Below are positions 40,080 through 53,413 of a DNA stretch of 64,000 bases, piece by piece (position 1 is the stretch's first letter; the number at the start of each line of letters is the position of its first letter). The DNA comes from Sanguinoderma infundibulare. Lineage: Eukaryota > Basidiomycota > Agaricomycetes > Polyporales > Polyporaceae. A model generated the notes under the pieces. That model was not told where the DNA came from. It searched no databases and saw only the letters and a list, made by a program, of their open reading frames with translations. The stretch lies in NCBI GenBank assembly GCA_032821775.1, contig JAVLRN010000006.1, forward strand, positions 1,550,001 to 1,614,000, written 5' to 3'. A program made the translations under genes and the position numbers.

Positions 40080-40170
40080 TCATCTGGACGTGTGCTTGCT
40101 GGGGCCACTAGATTATGTGTCATGTAAGCTATGCTAAGAATGAGGAATCCGTGGATAGGAACGAGCAATG

Positions 40171-40693
40171 CTATGATGATGGATTCTCTACAAGGTCAAT
40201 AGGACCAATGCGCAGACGAGTATAGGTCTGCTTATGGCGGGTGGTGCGCTCGTAGCCCTTCCTCTTCTTCTTCTTGAAGATGACCTCCATATTGCCCTTG
40301 GTGTGCTCCACAACGGTCGCCTCGACCTTGACCTGCTCGGGGGATATGATCGGGCTGCCCCGGATGGTGAACTCGCGTGAGCCGATCTCGTGGATGTCGG
40401 ACAGCTTGAGCACGTCGCCGACTTTTACGTCTTTGAGACGCGGGACGGTGAGGAGGTCGCGAGGCGTGAGGAGGTATTTCCGGCCTGCCAGGCTGGCGAT
40501 AATGTAGTGTGACGGTTGTGCACGGATGAGGGAGAGGGCATTGGCAGTGGAGGGCGGCGAAACGGTCTGCGTATGCAGGGCGCGGGTTGCGGCGGCGCGC
40601 AAGGTTGCTGCAGGATGAATCAAGCGACGATGAGCATGGGGACACGACGGGGGCGATGGCCAGGGGGCACTCACGTCGCAGAAGGAAAGCCAT
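40171..40693 (-). CDS. MRPL21: mitochondrial ribosomal protein bL21m
   Basis: Two exons (40675-40693, 40171-40607) encode 151 residues. The first exon supplies MAFLLRR, which splices to PTLRAAATRALHTQTV to make a mitochondrial presequence; the longer open frame reading through the intron gives an unlikely N-terminus. The L21 domain follows: HYIIASLAGRKYLLTPRDLL, VGDVLKLSDIHEIGSREFTI, VEATVVEHTKGNMEVIFKKK, and the basic KKRKGYERTTRHKQTYTRLR, where L21 contacts rRNA. It belongs to the large subunit of the mitochondrial ribosome. It is divergent from ATP1 across 169 bp and convergent with PRP40 (91 bp). Confidence 0.9.
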
Positions 40694-40862
40694 TGCCGAC
40701 GAGCGTGACGGCGAGGAGAGCCGTAAGGGAGGTTTCGGGAGAGCCGGGAACAGGAAATTGGGGCGGCGCGCGAAAAGGGGTTATGTAAGGCAAAGATTGT
40801 GACCCGGGAGAGTACGGCCAGACGACGTCCCACCTCCCACTTTCCTTCTTTCTCCTCACACC
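40694..40862. promoter_or_regulatory. bidirectional promoter region, bL21m / ATP1
   Basis: 169 bp separate the two start codons, both for mitochondrial proteins of energy metabolism and translation. The 35 bp before the ATP1 ATG are strongly pyrimidine-rich, typical of highly expressed fungal genes. Confidence 0.55.
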
Positions 40863-43021
<2,159 letters not shown>

Positions 43022-43541
43022 GCTAGACGGTAGACCGGCGACAAAATGTTATTAGCACCGCATTATCTTAGCTACTACCATATCTCTCGTGGGGACGCGT
43101 ACTATGCATAGAGGCTTAATCGCAAAATGGTTATGCGTGCTCTGCATTTCATCATGGGATTGAGTGCTTCGTGACGAAATAAGTCGTCTACGGTCCCAGA
43201 AGGTCTGACGTGTTTCGTTTGGAATGAGCAGACGTGGCTCATTGTGCCATCTTGTGGTTGCACCTATAAATGCGGCCCTGTAACGTCCTTGCATCTCCCA
43301 TCCGCCTTCCAAACGCTACGGCTCTTGCCTTTCGCTCGAGTCCACAAATACCTCACCTGGCGATGGTAGAATAAAATGATAACATTATGGAATAGATGAT
43401 GGACGAGTGTGGAAAAGAACGTTTAGTTCTGTCCAAAACCTCTAGTGTAATGCTGCACTCGTACAAATGGAAAGAAACCGAGCTACACACGGCAACAATG
43501 CGGTCCGTTGAAGTTCCCGCCCGCTCCAACTCTGGTAATCG
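43022..43541. other. convergent 3' region, ATP1 / DUF2408 gene
   Basis: 520 bp between two stop codons. It should hold both 3' UTRs. Nothing else is seen. Confidence 0.5.
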
Positions 43542-46500
43542 CTACTCGTCCTCCTCTGAAGACGGGTCGTCAAAGTCATACTCCTCGCCGTCGATGTAAT
43601 CGTCCTCCTCGACTTCGTCCATAGACTCCTTCAACTGCGAGACGGAGGACGGCAAGCGTCAGTGGGCGTCGCAAAAGCCTCAGAGCCACAGCTACTACCA
43701 CGCACCATCTCGAGCAGCTCGTGGCATTCGTTGAGATGGGCCATGACGATGCCCTGGCCCTCGGGGATGGTCCCGTCGAGGCCGACGAACTTGCCCTCCT
43801 TGCGCATGGAGTCTATCTGATGCAGCGCGAGCTGATACTGATTCCCGTCGTGCCGTCAGCGACAATTGCGAATCGAGACGGTGAACGGGATCAAAAGATA
43901 CACACCGGATAGAGGTCGCGAGGGCTGAAGGGACCACCGTACTTCAGAACCTCGTTGAGACACTTCTTCACCGTCGACAACTTGTTGGCCTACCGCACAG
44001 CACAACGGCGTCAGAGACGGATCACGATGAGAGGATGAAAACACGAGACTGACTATGGGCATCAGCTCCTCGGACACTGGCTCACTCGACGAGAGCAGCC
44101 GGTAGATGAGACCGTAACATCGGCGGAGGAGGTATAAGAGGACCTGCCAACCAGACTCAGAACCAAGTCCGAACGGGAAATGAATGGTATTGCTGCTCAC
44201 ATATTGTCCCTCTGGCCGGTTGCCGTCGGCGTCGACAAACTTGCCGTCCACGCGCATCTTGTCAATCTCCTGGAGACTCAGGCTGTAGTTCCACAGATCC
44301 GTCTCGCGGAGGCTCCACCTGTGCGTCAAGACCTGGCAAGCATACGTCCGTCACGGATCAATTGAAGGTTCTCAGAAGGGGACGCCGAATGCGCATACGC
44401 ACGAGTTGCTCGAGCTCCTTCCGGATCTCGCTCAATCTGTCGTAGATCGGTCGAAGGGATGACGCCACGTTCTTCGACTCGTCCTGGGCTCGAATCTCTT
44501 GTACAATCTCGAAACACTCCTCGAGAAGAGAGGAGCAGACGGCCTGGGATGCAGGTACCGTCCCACCCGGGCCCAGGAACTTGCCATCTACTCGTTTCCT
44601 GGACGGCGTGTACCACCGCGATAATGGAAGGAGTAAAAAGATGGAACGTCAGCGCGCACGCGATGGCAATGAGAGGAACGAAATAACTCAACGAGTCGAT
44701 TTTCCGCAACTCCTCCTGGATGGGCTTCAATTCCGCTTTGACACGGAGACCGTCCTTGTCCTTCTGTCCCTCCGGTAGGCAACCCTTTGGTGTCGGCGTG
44801 CTCTCGCGCGTCGGCGTCCTCGAGTTCGGGTTGCTCACGGAGTCGTCTGGTTCTAGATACACAGACTTGCCCTTGTGGTCTGCGTCTCGTTCCGCCCTGG
44901 CCTGAGCCAAGGCGACCTCTCTCGCGGTCTCCTTAGCCGCCAGCGCAACGAGTTGTCGCCGAATGTTGACCAAACGTTCATGGATAGGAATGAGTTCCGG
45001 GGAGAGCACCCCGAGCGATTCCAGCAGCTTGCGCAGAAGGTTATCTACACGATGTCCCAATAGTCAGCATCCGGCACGGATAGAATCCAGTCAAAACGGG
45101 AGAGGACCTGGGAACGTAGAGATAACCTTCACGATTTATTACCTCCAGAACATGGTGAACTCAACTAATTGCAGGAGTTCGAAAGGGGGCTGTGAGATCA
45201 GAACTCCAATGCACAATAGGACGTACGAGTGACGATGAACGAGGGAGACATTCGGCATGCGATGGGCGGCGAATTGTATGGAACCAGGAGAATGGTCGGA
45301 TACGATTACTTACCACATTCGTTGAGCTGTCGCTCGAGGAGCTTGGTCATGGCGGGAGGGTGCTTCCCACTCTCCACATCGGTTTGTACAATGTTTCTGA
45401 AAGTCGTGATTAGTTTGGGTATTCAGAGTAGTGACAGATACGTAAACTTGGCACTGGTCAGCCTGCAGGGATGGGGGCGGAACTGGCTGTAAAGCAAACG
45501 AAACATGTCACTTACCGTAGTTCGGAGAGCCGTCGATGGAAGGGGGCAAGGTCGGACTCGTTGTAAACCCCAGACTCGTCCATGTGGTCGAGGATACCCT
45601 GACATGAGACCGTTAGCATTGCCAGTCGGTTATACCGAGCGCTATTTTGAATCGGAGTGCAACATGGCGACAGTATCCGGGGAAATGTGATGAAGAACGA
45701 GAGCTGCATAGCGGGAAAAGAGAAATTTGCATTTGTTCACGTCCGCAGGCCTCTTTATACCCGTTGGCGTCGGCCTAGCTTGGTCGTGTTGCCCCGTAAC
45801 TCCCGAGCAAAGGGCAGACATCGGTCTCTCGTCCGTACTTCCGAGCCACAGAACACACCAGATGCTCCAGTGCGCTCCAAGCGAGAAAAGTAAACATGGG
45901 CGGGGCATCTTCGCAGTCCGCAGATCGTCATAGTATGGTAATCGCTTACTTCCGGAATACCTCCGCGTGGGCACCAAGAACGCAACGAAAGAGTCCGGGC
46001 GATGTGATTGGTAGGAACAAGCTTGCACGCAAGTCTCGGAGGGCCCATACTCGCAATCAGGGCGGCCTTATCTCGCTCGCTTGCGTGCACATCGGCGATC
46101 GGCACGAGAGAAGACATCCAGAAGTAAGGAGGCTGTTGTGTGGAGGGAGCGCCGATGTGATATTTTCACTTCTTGTGGACAGGACAGGACCGGTCCACAA
46201 GCTGCGAGAGACTGCGCCATCATCCTCTCCGCATCACTTACTAGACAAGAAGATAACGCTAAGGCCAAGGATTTAAATGACATGCTGTCAAGCCCCGCCT
46301 TCAAAGTCCTTTGCCTAGTTGCAAGCAAACAGTCCCAGTCGATCCAGATTAAGCAAACAATCCAGTCCCTGCCGACGAGCACAAGCTATCCAAAGCCTGA
46401 GCCGTTCTTTCTGGATTAAAAGTAGCATATCGGCCGGCACGGCAGAAGCTGATGCGCATGTCATTCTCGAGGATCGCAGTCGCCCTTATAATCTTCATCG

Positions 46501-47331
46501 TCTGCGCGTAACAGTTCGAGATGACTGGGAGAATTTGCCTTTCGCAGACTATTCTGCAGTGTGCCACGAATGACGACGAAGACCGCGGTCCATCAAGTAC
46601 GGCAGCCTCGCCAGATCGCCCCTCCACGATTGGAAACATTATGGGCGCGTTTCGAGAGACTGAATAGGCCACGGCAATAAAGACTCACCCGCATGCTTGC
46701 AAGCTGGCTGTACGTAGCCGGACATTCCCGCGTCTTGCCGATGGTGAGGAAGAAAAGTGAAAGGAGGTTGAAGACGTCTGCAAGGGTCGTGTCCAGCCTG
46801 TTGTTGTACGTGGTGTGGTCGTCGCGGACTTCGTTCAAGCGCGTTACTGGAAGGGACCAAGTCCGTGGTAGGGAGGCGTGAGGCGTGAGGCAGAAGGCCG
46901 GAGGCCAAATAACAATTCATCCGTGTTCCATCCGGGTGGATGAGCGCGTGAGATGGGCATGGCAGATTTGAGAGGTCGATCGCGGATGGGAGAGGAGAGA
47001 GTGGACGGACCTTGCTTCACGATCATCTGGTATAGCTGGTTCACATCCGACGGCTTGATGAACTCGCCTCTGTTCTTCTTGAGCGCAGTCAGCCGATTCC
47101 GGATGCTGGAAGAGGCAGGGGCCGTGCGCACGACGCGGAGCGCGAAGTGGAGGACATCAGAACGGACGCGGACGAAGAAAGGGTCGGTCTAGAAAGGACG
47201 CACTTGATGACGGCCTCGAGGATAGGCAGCTCTGTCCGATGCCGAAACATGAGGAGATCAGCTTCGGGCAGTGGCTGGCGGAACGGACTCGTGCCCACCT
47301 TCCTGAGCCACCGGCGGAGACATGGCGGCAA
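43542..47331 (-). CDS. DUF2408 / UPF0662 family protein
   Basis: Twelve exons (47204-47331, 47011-47105, 46689-46846, 45516-45598, 45314-45396, 44693-45044, 44403-44598, 44201-44332, 44054-44143, 43906-43989, 43706-43837, 43542-43634) join in phase to 541 residues. The sequence is helical and soluble-looking, with ELPILEAVIKNIRNRLTALK, TTLADVFNLLSLFFLTIGKT, ATYSQLASMRGILDHMDESG, ESLGVLSPELIPIHERLVNI and an acidic end (EEDDYIDGEEYDFDDPSSEE). These match the fungal DUF2408 family (fission yeast UPF0662 proteins), whose function is not established to my knowledge. The repeated pattern IDxMRxxGKFVxxDGxxPEGQ occurs at least twice and a third related copy reads KRVDGKFLGPGGTVPAS, suggesting internal duplication. 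The start may instead be the Met at 47250 (MFRHRTEL). Intron 45599-46688 is 1,090 nt. Confidence 0.82.
45599..46688 (-). other. unusually long intron (1,090 nt) in the DUF2408 gene
   Basis: It is flanked by a strong donor (CGG|GTGAGT) and an acceptor (ATGTCAG|GG), and the flanking exons join in frame. Neighbouring introns are 45-110 nt. Inside I see no transposon protein, no terminal repeats and no long open frame with a recognisable domain. On the gene's strand the 3' part contains GGTATAAAGAGGCC (about 45765-45778), a TATA-like element. Confidence 0.7.
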
Positions 47332-47635
47332 ACTGGTGTTTCGATATCAGTCCGTTAAGGGGTGCCCCTCGGCTGTTATGGTGCGAATACAGTCGAGCTC
47401 GACGTGGTGAACGACGAGGAGGATGGTGACTCCTCTTGCGACTACCACCCCCGCCCTCGGACTCCGGCCACATTTAAGCGCCGCACGTGATGCACCCTCC
47501 AGGTAAGGAAGGTCGTTTCCACGGCTGATACTTTATCAGTCCTGCTGCAGCCCTAGCCCTAAACAGCACCGCACAACTCGGACCCTCCTTTCGTTCCACC
47601 GACCACTGCTCTACCTCCCCGATACATCATCGACT
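47332..47635. promoter_or_regulatory. bidirectional promoter region, DUF2408 gene / tropomyosin
   Basis: 304 bp between divergent start codons. Pyrimidine-rich runs (CCTCC, CTCCTTTCG) precede the tropomyosin ATG. No TATA box is obvious. Confidence 0.5.
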
Positions 47636-48354
47636 ATGGATAAGGTCCGCGAGGTGCGTGTACACTCTTCCCCGCTATATCTGTAACGTTCTGCTCATTA
47701 GATCTCTGTAATAGCGCTTGCAAACCCTCCGCGCGGAGGCCGACAAAGCAATCGAGCGCGCCGAGGAGGCGGAGGCCAAGAACAAGAAGTTAGAGCAGCT
47801 CCTGCTCGAGAAGGAACAGGAGATCACTTCCCTCCAGCATAAGATCTCTGTCCTCGACGCCGACCTCGAGAAGACAGAGGGCAAGCTGGGAGACTTGAAG
47901 TCCGCTCAGGAGGACGGCGAGCAGAGCAAGACGGCGAACGAGGCGCTCCAGCGCAAGATCCAACTGCTTGAGGAGGAGCTTGACGCGGCGGACAAGAACC
48001 TGAAGGAGGCTATGGACAAGTACGTGTCGTCACCCGGCCTCGATTAGTCCAATCCTAACGTGTAATCCCTGCAAACGTTAGGCTGAGGCAGGTCGATGTG
48101 AAGGCGGAGCACTTCGAGCGGCAGGTTACACGTATCGAGCAGGAGCGTGACCAATGGGAGAAGAAGTACGAGGTACGTAACATCACCCTCGCTTCAGCCT
48201 CCCCGCTCCTTACCTCCACATTGGACCACTAGCGTGGTCTCGGTCTACTCCTGTATCGTGCGCTAATACAATCTCTATCCAGGAAGCAAACGAGAAATAC
48301 CGCGAGTCAAAGCGGGAGCTCGACGAGCTTGTCGCCAGCATGGAAGGTCTCTAA
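47636..48354 (+). CDS. tropomyosin
   Basis: Four exons (47636-47653, 47715-48019, 48082-48172, 48283-48354) encode exactly 161 residues, the size of fission yeast Cdc8-type tropomyosin. After MDKVRERLQTLRAEADKAIE the whole protein is a heptad coiled-coil rich in Glu, Lys and Leu (NKKLEQLLLEKEQEITSLQH, IQLLEEELDAADKNLKEAMD) ending LVASMEGL. Tropomyosin dimers polymerise along actin filaments and stabilise cables used for polarity and cytokinesis. The first exon codes just six residues (MDKVRE). Confidence 0.95.
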
Positions 48355-48756
48355 TACCCCACCGAACTACAATGTATCATACAGCACCCTTCCACATCCT
48401 GGACGACTATCGCCATGTGCAACCATTGGTGGTGTTGCTCCGGATGTGTTACGGCAGTCGTCACGAACCTCCTCCTACAATTACTTTACACGTCGGTTTG
48501 TTAGGCCATCTGATTGCATGTGTATAGTGACCGCAATGAAAGGAATTACTCAAGACCCAAGTCCGTCGGGTTCCCCAGACAACCTTGTCTCATACCAAGA
48601 CCGTGCGGACGGACGCTGTTGCGAGGGGTTTAGTCTACGAACCTACCAGACAACGGAGTGAAGAGGCTGCCTCCATGCCACGAAGCATACACGTAGTAAC
48701 ATCATGTTGTCTGAGGGTACATACAGCCGTAAGGACATTGTTACAGAAAGGCACGT
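48355..48756. other. convergent 3' region, tropomyosin / MsrB
   Basis: 402 bp between two stop codons, presumably both 3' UTRs. Nothing else is seen. Confidence 0.5.
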
Positions 48757-49339
48757 CTAATTCTTCTCTTGTACGAAGTTGAGCGAAACAGAATTGACGC
48801 AATGTCGCTCGTCCGCTAGAAGGATCCCGCCGCGATCAGTATGGGCATCCGAGGAGGGAGATCGATCTCAAACGTACTTGGGTTTGGGAAGCCCTCGCCC
48901 TTGAAGACGTGGCCAAGGTGTCCGCCACAAGCAGTACAAGTAATTTCCGTGCGTGTCATGCCGTACGAGCGATCCTCATGGCGGGTCACTGCGCCCGGGA
49001 TGGCTGGATAGGAGCGTCAGCAAGAAATCACAAGGGATAGATTCCGAAAAACGGACCATCAAAGAATGCAGGCCATCCACAACCGCTGTTGAACTTGGTC
49101 GTGCTCTTGTACAGAGGAGTGTCGCACCCCGCACAGCTGTATACGCCTTCCTCGTAGAATTTGTCGTACTTGCCGGTCCCAGCAGGCTCGGTGCCCTTCT
49201 GTCGAAGGATACGGAACTACAAGCGTTGCAAGACTCAGAGCCGGTTCCTTCTGTGTCACGAATATGCTTGACGTACCTGGTCGGGAGACAGGATGGCCCT
49301 CCACTCAGTATCACTCTTCGTCTTGCTGGAATCAGCCAT
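48757..49339 (-). CDS. peptide-methionine (R)-S-oxide reductase MsrB
   Basis: Four exons (49277-49339, 49057-49216, 48878-49003, 48757-48815) encode 135 residues from the Met at 49339 ([20 protein letters not shown]). Core motifs: [20 protein letters not shown], the two zinc Cys pairs (CAGC and CTAC), [36 protein letters not shown], and the catalytic Cys in RHCVNSVSL. The enzyme reduces methionine-R-sulfoxide in proteins using thioredoxin. The open frame continues upstream without a stop to Met codons at 49507 and 49552, adding an Arg-rich segment that could be a mitochondrial presequence. Confidence 0.93.
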
Positions 49340-50599
49340 AGCTAGGACTCGGGTAATGTGCAGGTCTCGGTGTTGACGTAGGTGGTTGACGGGTATCTGA
49401 ATCGATCGGGATGCCGGACCCGCTTTAATGGTCGTCGGTCCTCTGAAGGCTGTACGTGTTAAACGATGAGCTGACAGCACTCGCAGATGTGGTTGCAAAG
49501 CTAACATAGCATCCCAGTCCCTGCTCACTAATGCGGCCTCCAGTTCGAGCAACAGTTGCGCACGGTAGCGTCATAGACACGTGCCTATCCAATCTCGATC
49601 TTGGTGACGGCACCGCCTACCAACCTGCCAAAACGCCTCTTGCGCCCAGTGACTATTCACCGTTTGGGCTCCCATTGTCACGAAACCAATGGTACAACCA
49701 GACATACGAGTCCAGTATATGACGCACTGCTCGTTAGCATCGTGATCAAGGCATCGCGCGGGCGGTCTGGCTCGCCTCTGGCAATGACGTCCACCGCCTG
49801 CCGGATGCTCTCTCTGGCTCTCAAGATGTCGCGCGCCCCATCCCGTCCTTGCCGTGATAGGAATGACGACTGGCTGATGCATTGCTCTATATCTGTCCCT
49901 TTTCGGGTTTGGTGTTATAACTTACATTGTGATTGACTCAAGGGCTTCGACGGGATCCACAGCAAATCCATGGACGACATGAGGCGTCGGACGTCGACCA
50001 CCAAACCGTTCAAGACAGGTAAACAAACGCTTAAGATTACCTGGGGGCTTGGTTCGGACAAGACTCCAACAAGGCCTGTCCCTCATCAAGGAGATCAAGT
50101 GCACCTTCTACAGCATCGGTCGCGATCGATACGCCGCTGCTCGTGCGGCCGCATTTCACGCTGTTTCCTCATGGTACCCCGGTCGAACCGCCGTGCTTCA
50201 CTCACGCACTTTCACAGGCCTGGATGTGATGCATGATGGCGGACTGCATGATATCGCGTTGCTGCGAGACTGACATCAGAGCGACTTCGACATACTATGG
50301 ATACAGGCCTTGCTGCGTAGGAGTAGCTTATCGTCAACCCAATTCACTTCATTTGTCGCGTATGTTAATCAGGATTTGGCGGTCCCGATCCTGCCAAAGT
50401 CATGGTTCGGGATGCGGTGTGTTGGTCGCAGTTAGGCTTCCCGCCCAGGCGGCGATATACCCGGCTCCATATACATCCTCGCAGTCCCAGTTTGAACTTC
50501 ATCGCCGCCAAATTAATACATACATGGTTCTCCAAATCATGCAACAGTGTTCCTGCGAGCCCTCCCCCTCCTGCCCATATTAGATCCATTTCTCGCGTG
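49340..50599. other. 1.26 kb region with no supported gene
   Basis: Lies upstream of MsrB and downstream of the GPCR gene. The first ~215 bp may be an MsrB N-terminal extension on the minus strand. Around 50049-50273 the plus strand has a 74-codon frame (LQQGLSLIKEIKCTFYSIG, then RTFTGLDVMHDGGLHDIALL) that reads plausibly as protein but lacks a start, neighbouring exons or a known domain. I leave it unannotated. Confidence 0.35.
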
Positions 50600-52731
50600 T
50601 CAACGTGATGCGGGAGCGCTGTGGAGATAGTCTGGGCGGCGTGCCCTTGAGGGAATGGACGGGGGTTCCAAGTCTGGATGAGAAGTCCTGTGGTCCCAGT
50701 AATATGGCGTGTCCGCTATATCCGCCTCGTTGTCGAACGACCGGCGCATGGCCTCCGCGCTGTTCTGAGAGATTGGGCCATACGTCTCGGATGTGGCAGA
50801 GCCGATGGCAAGCAGCGGGGAGGCCGTCGTATACTGCGTCGGGACCGCACTAGGTAGTGCTGAGAGGGTTGCCATGGAATCCCTTGCGCCTACGCTGTCC
50901 TCGTACGACAGGATGGACTTCTCTGTATCGGTGGCGTAGCTGGTTGTCGTGTAGGTGCTCGCCCGGGAAGACCCGCTGCCCATGGAGGGGAGGAACGACG
51001 AACGGATCCGCATTGGCAGCACACTATGCATGGGAAGCACACGTCTTGTCGTCAGGAAGAGGACGACGTTGACAAACCCGGAGAGGAGGAAGATGGCATC
51101 GCTATATGAAATGATAATTAAGTTTGTGACACGTACTTCAGGAAGCAGAAGAAGACAGATACGCACCTGACGATGGTAGCAGCGTATGGCACCTCGTGAC
51201 CGGTCCATTCCGTGAAGCGACAGATGGCGATGGGCAGAAGCAGGACGGTATACGCGACGGGGTACCTATGGCATATCAGCCGCCGCACGGTCGTGTTCGA
51301 GCAATCATAGTCACTCACAGGAGCATACCTTTGGCCACGTTGGTCGCGTACGTATCAATACTGCGGGGAGAAGTCTCCGACAGGTTGCGATGAAAGTGGA
51401 ATGTAATGCGCCCGCCGTGAACCAGTATGTTGCCGCGCAGGCGGAGGTACACGAGACTGTACATCACAAAGCTGAGAAGCCCCGACAAGAACATCTGTGA
51501 ACGTGGTGAAATTGAGTTGATTATAGGAACGTTACAAAAGATGACCACTTACAATCAGATAGTCGAGTCTGCGTGAAGGAAGAGTGTCAGCGATTGCCTC
51601 CAGAGAGAGGGATATGCATCCCGTAGAGCGTGTAACATAGATCGAACCATAGCCACTCAGGGCATTCTCTGCCGACTTAAGGGCATCTCGTGTGCAGAGC
51701 TTGTGGGTACTCGTAACGTAGTGCGCGCGCAGAAACCGAACTCTCACTTACGTTATCCGCTGGGGGTACTGGTCAGAGATCCAACACCAATAACCGGAGA
51801 TCGCATCTATGGCAGATGACCTTAGCCCACAATGCTACAGGATATTGAAGCAAAGTCAACTCACAAAAGGGACCGGCATCCACTCGTTGAATCGCCGCAG
51901 GGCCAGCGGTGATGATGGCACCAATGATACACCAACCAGTGATTATAGTGGAGATCAGCACGAATCTCCTGAGCTTCCACCTCAGGAACAAGATGAAGAA
52001 GGTGTTCATCGCAATGATCTAGGGAGTGGTAACATCAGTGGCTGGCATAGTCAAGTAGCGACCGTATCATGTCTGTTCGTACCAAAGACCTGAAACAAAC
52101 ATTAGCACAGGGAAGGGTGGACAACAAGTCCCTGTGGGTGATCGAACATGCTACATACCAATACGCCGTCCCCACATCTGCAAGGTGCTTGGCCACACCC
52201 TGGACGGTGCAGTAGGGTCCGTACGATACGGCCTTCTCCTGGACCCAGCGAATGCTCATGATGGAGCCTATTGCTAACGGTGTCATATTTGCATGAAGCC
52301 TTCGACACCACTGACGCTGATACTACTCACTCTGAGTTATGTCGCATAGGAGCAAGAAAATGAAGTAAGCAGCGACGTGGCTGCGGACGAACAGGTTGGG
52401 TGACGCCGACTTCCGAGTGTTCCAAGTGGATGCCTATTCACACATCGCTCAAATAAGACGACTAAAAGAGCAAACGAGAAGCTCGGTCACTGACAGCGAT
52501 GGCTAAAAGTAGACCAGCGACTGCGGTCGCGGAGATGCAAGATATAACGGCGAGAACCTATTAACAGCGTCAAACCCGGGAAGAAGACGCACAGAGGCGA
52601 ATTTTACGTACCACAGCACCATTAGTTTCTACAGCAGTGTAAGATGTCTTCAGCACAAAGGGTTGGCCGTTGGGGAGCGTCGCGAGGACGTCGTCAGTGG
52701 TGACTAGATTGCCGTCGTAGGTGCTCGCCAT
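50600..52731 (-). CDS. seven-transmembrane receptor, cAMP-receptor-like (Dicty_CAR/Git3 type)
   Basis: Eleven exons (52612-52731, 52495-52557, 52331-52433, 52159-52267, 52083-52089, 51865-52018, 51752-51806, 51553-51568, 51319-51494, 51167-51265, 50600-51101) join in phase to 467 residues. Seven hydrophobic spans are visible: VVLAVISCISATAVAGLLL, VAAYFIFLLLCDITQ, LIIAMNTFFILFL, FVLISTIITGWCIIGAIIT, YLIMFLSGLLSFVMYSLVYL, YPVAYTVLLLPIAICRF and AIFLLSGFVNVVLFL. Conserved-looking Cys (PYCTV, YWCWI) may form the extracellular disulfide. A long Ser/Thr/Pro-rich C-terminal tail (~150 residues) is suited to phosphorylation. Fungal receptors of this class couple to G-alpha/cAMP signalling; the ligand is unknown. 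Exon 5 is 7 nt and exon 8 is 16 nt. Confidence 0.87.
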
Positions 52732-53413
52732 CTGGAGAGGACTCGGCAGTGACGACTACGCCAGGAACGAACGTTGAACAGCGACTTGCGCAGACTGGAT
52801 TGGAAAGAAGCTAGTAATACACGGGAACGAAGCAAAAGAGAAGAAGGGGCCGCCAGGGCGCAGAACTTATAGCAAGGAAGAATGAAGGATGACGGGCAGA
52901 AGGGATGGAAGACCGGTGTTACCGCCTGCACACATGTTGGTATAGTCCACCTCCGAGCGGTAGAAAGTGTCTCGGGTGAACAGGGACTGCCACAGCTCTG
53001 CCCCGGTGGTCGACAGCGGTGAGGAGGATGATGGTGGCCTGACGGATGTCGATGATGAACAGACCACTCGCCACTAACCAATTGGTCTTTGAGAGGCCAT
53101 TCCAAAAACAGACGATGCTCATGGGCGCCAACACCCGTCAGCGTGGTTTACGCCAACCAACACGGCGCTGTTGCAACGCGGCCCATCTCTCTCACCCCGC
53201 AGGACGAGGATCCATTTTTACAAGGTTGGTCAAACAACGTCTGAGGAGATCTACAACAACAGTCTGTTTCCAGGGCATCGCTGACAATTGCTTCCAGTTC
53301 CCGCCGTTACAGCGTTAGCGGATTCGGACCGCGCTCAAGTGCCACAGTTGCCAACGACCGCGCGATCCACATAGACGCAGCTATTCTTTTGGAACCTTCG
53401 CGTCGGTGCAGGA
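52732..53413. promoter_or_regulatory. divergent promoter region, GPCR / CDK7
   Basis: 682 bp between divergent start codons. The minus strand has TGCTATAAGTTC near 52865, a weak TATA-like sequence 130 bp upstream of the GPCR ATG. Minus-strand open frames here overlap each other and have no domain. Confidence 0.4.

Noticed and set aside
45642..46276. Frames of 120-130 codons inside the long DUF2408 intron, considered as a nested gene
   Set aside because: They overlap on both strands, have no recognisable motifs, and none has good start and splice context.
45599..46688. Transposon insertion in the long intron
   Set aside because: I found no terminal inverted repeats, target-site duplication or transposase remnant by eye. 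It stays possible but unsupported.
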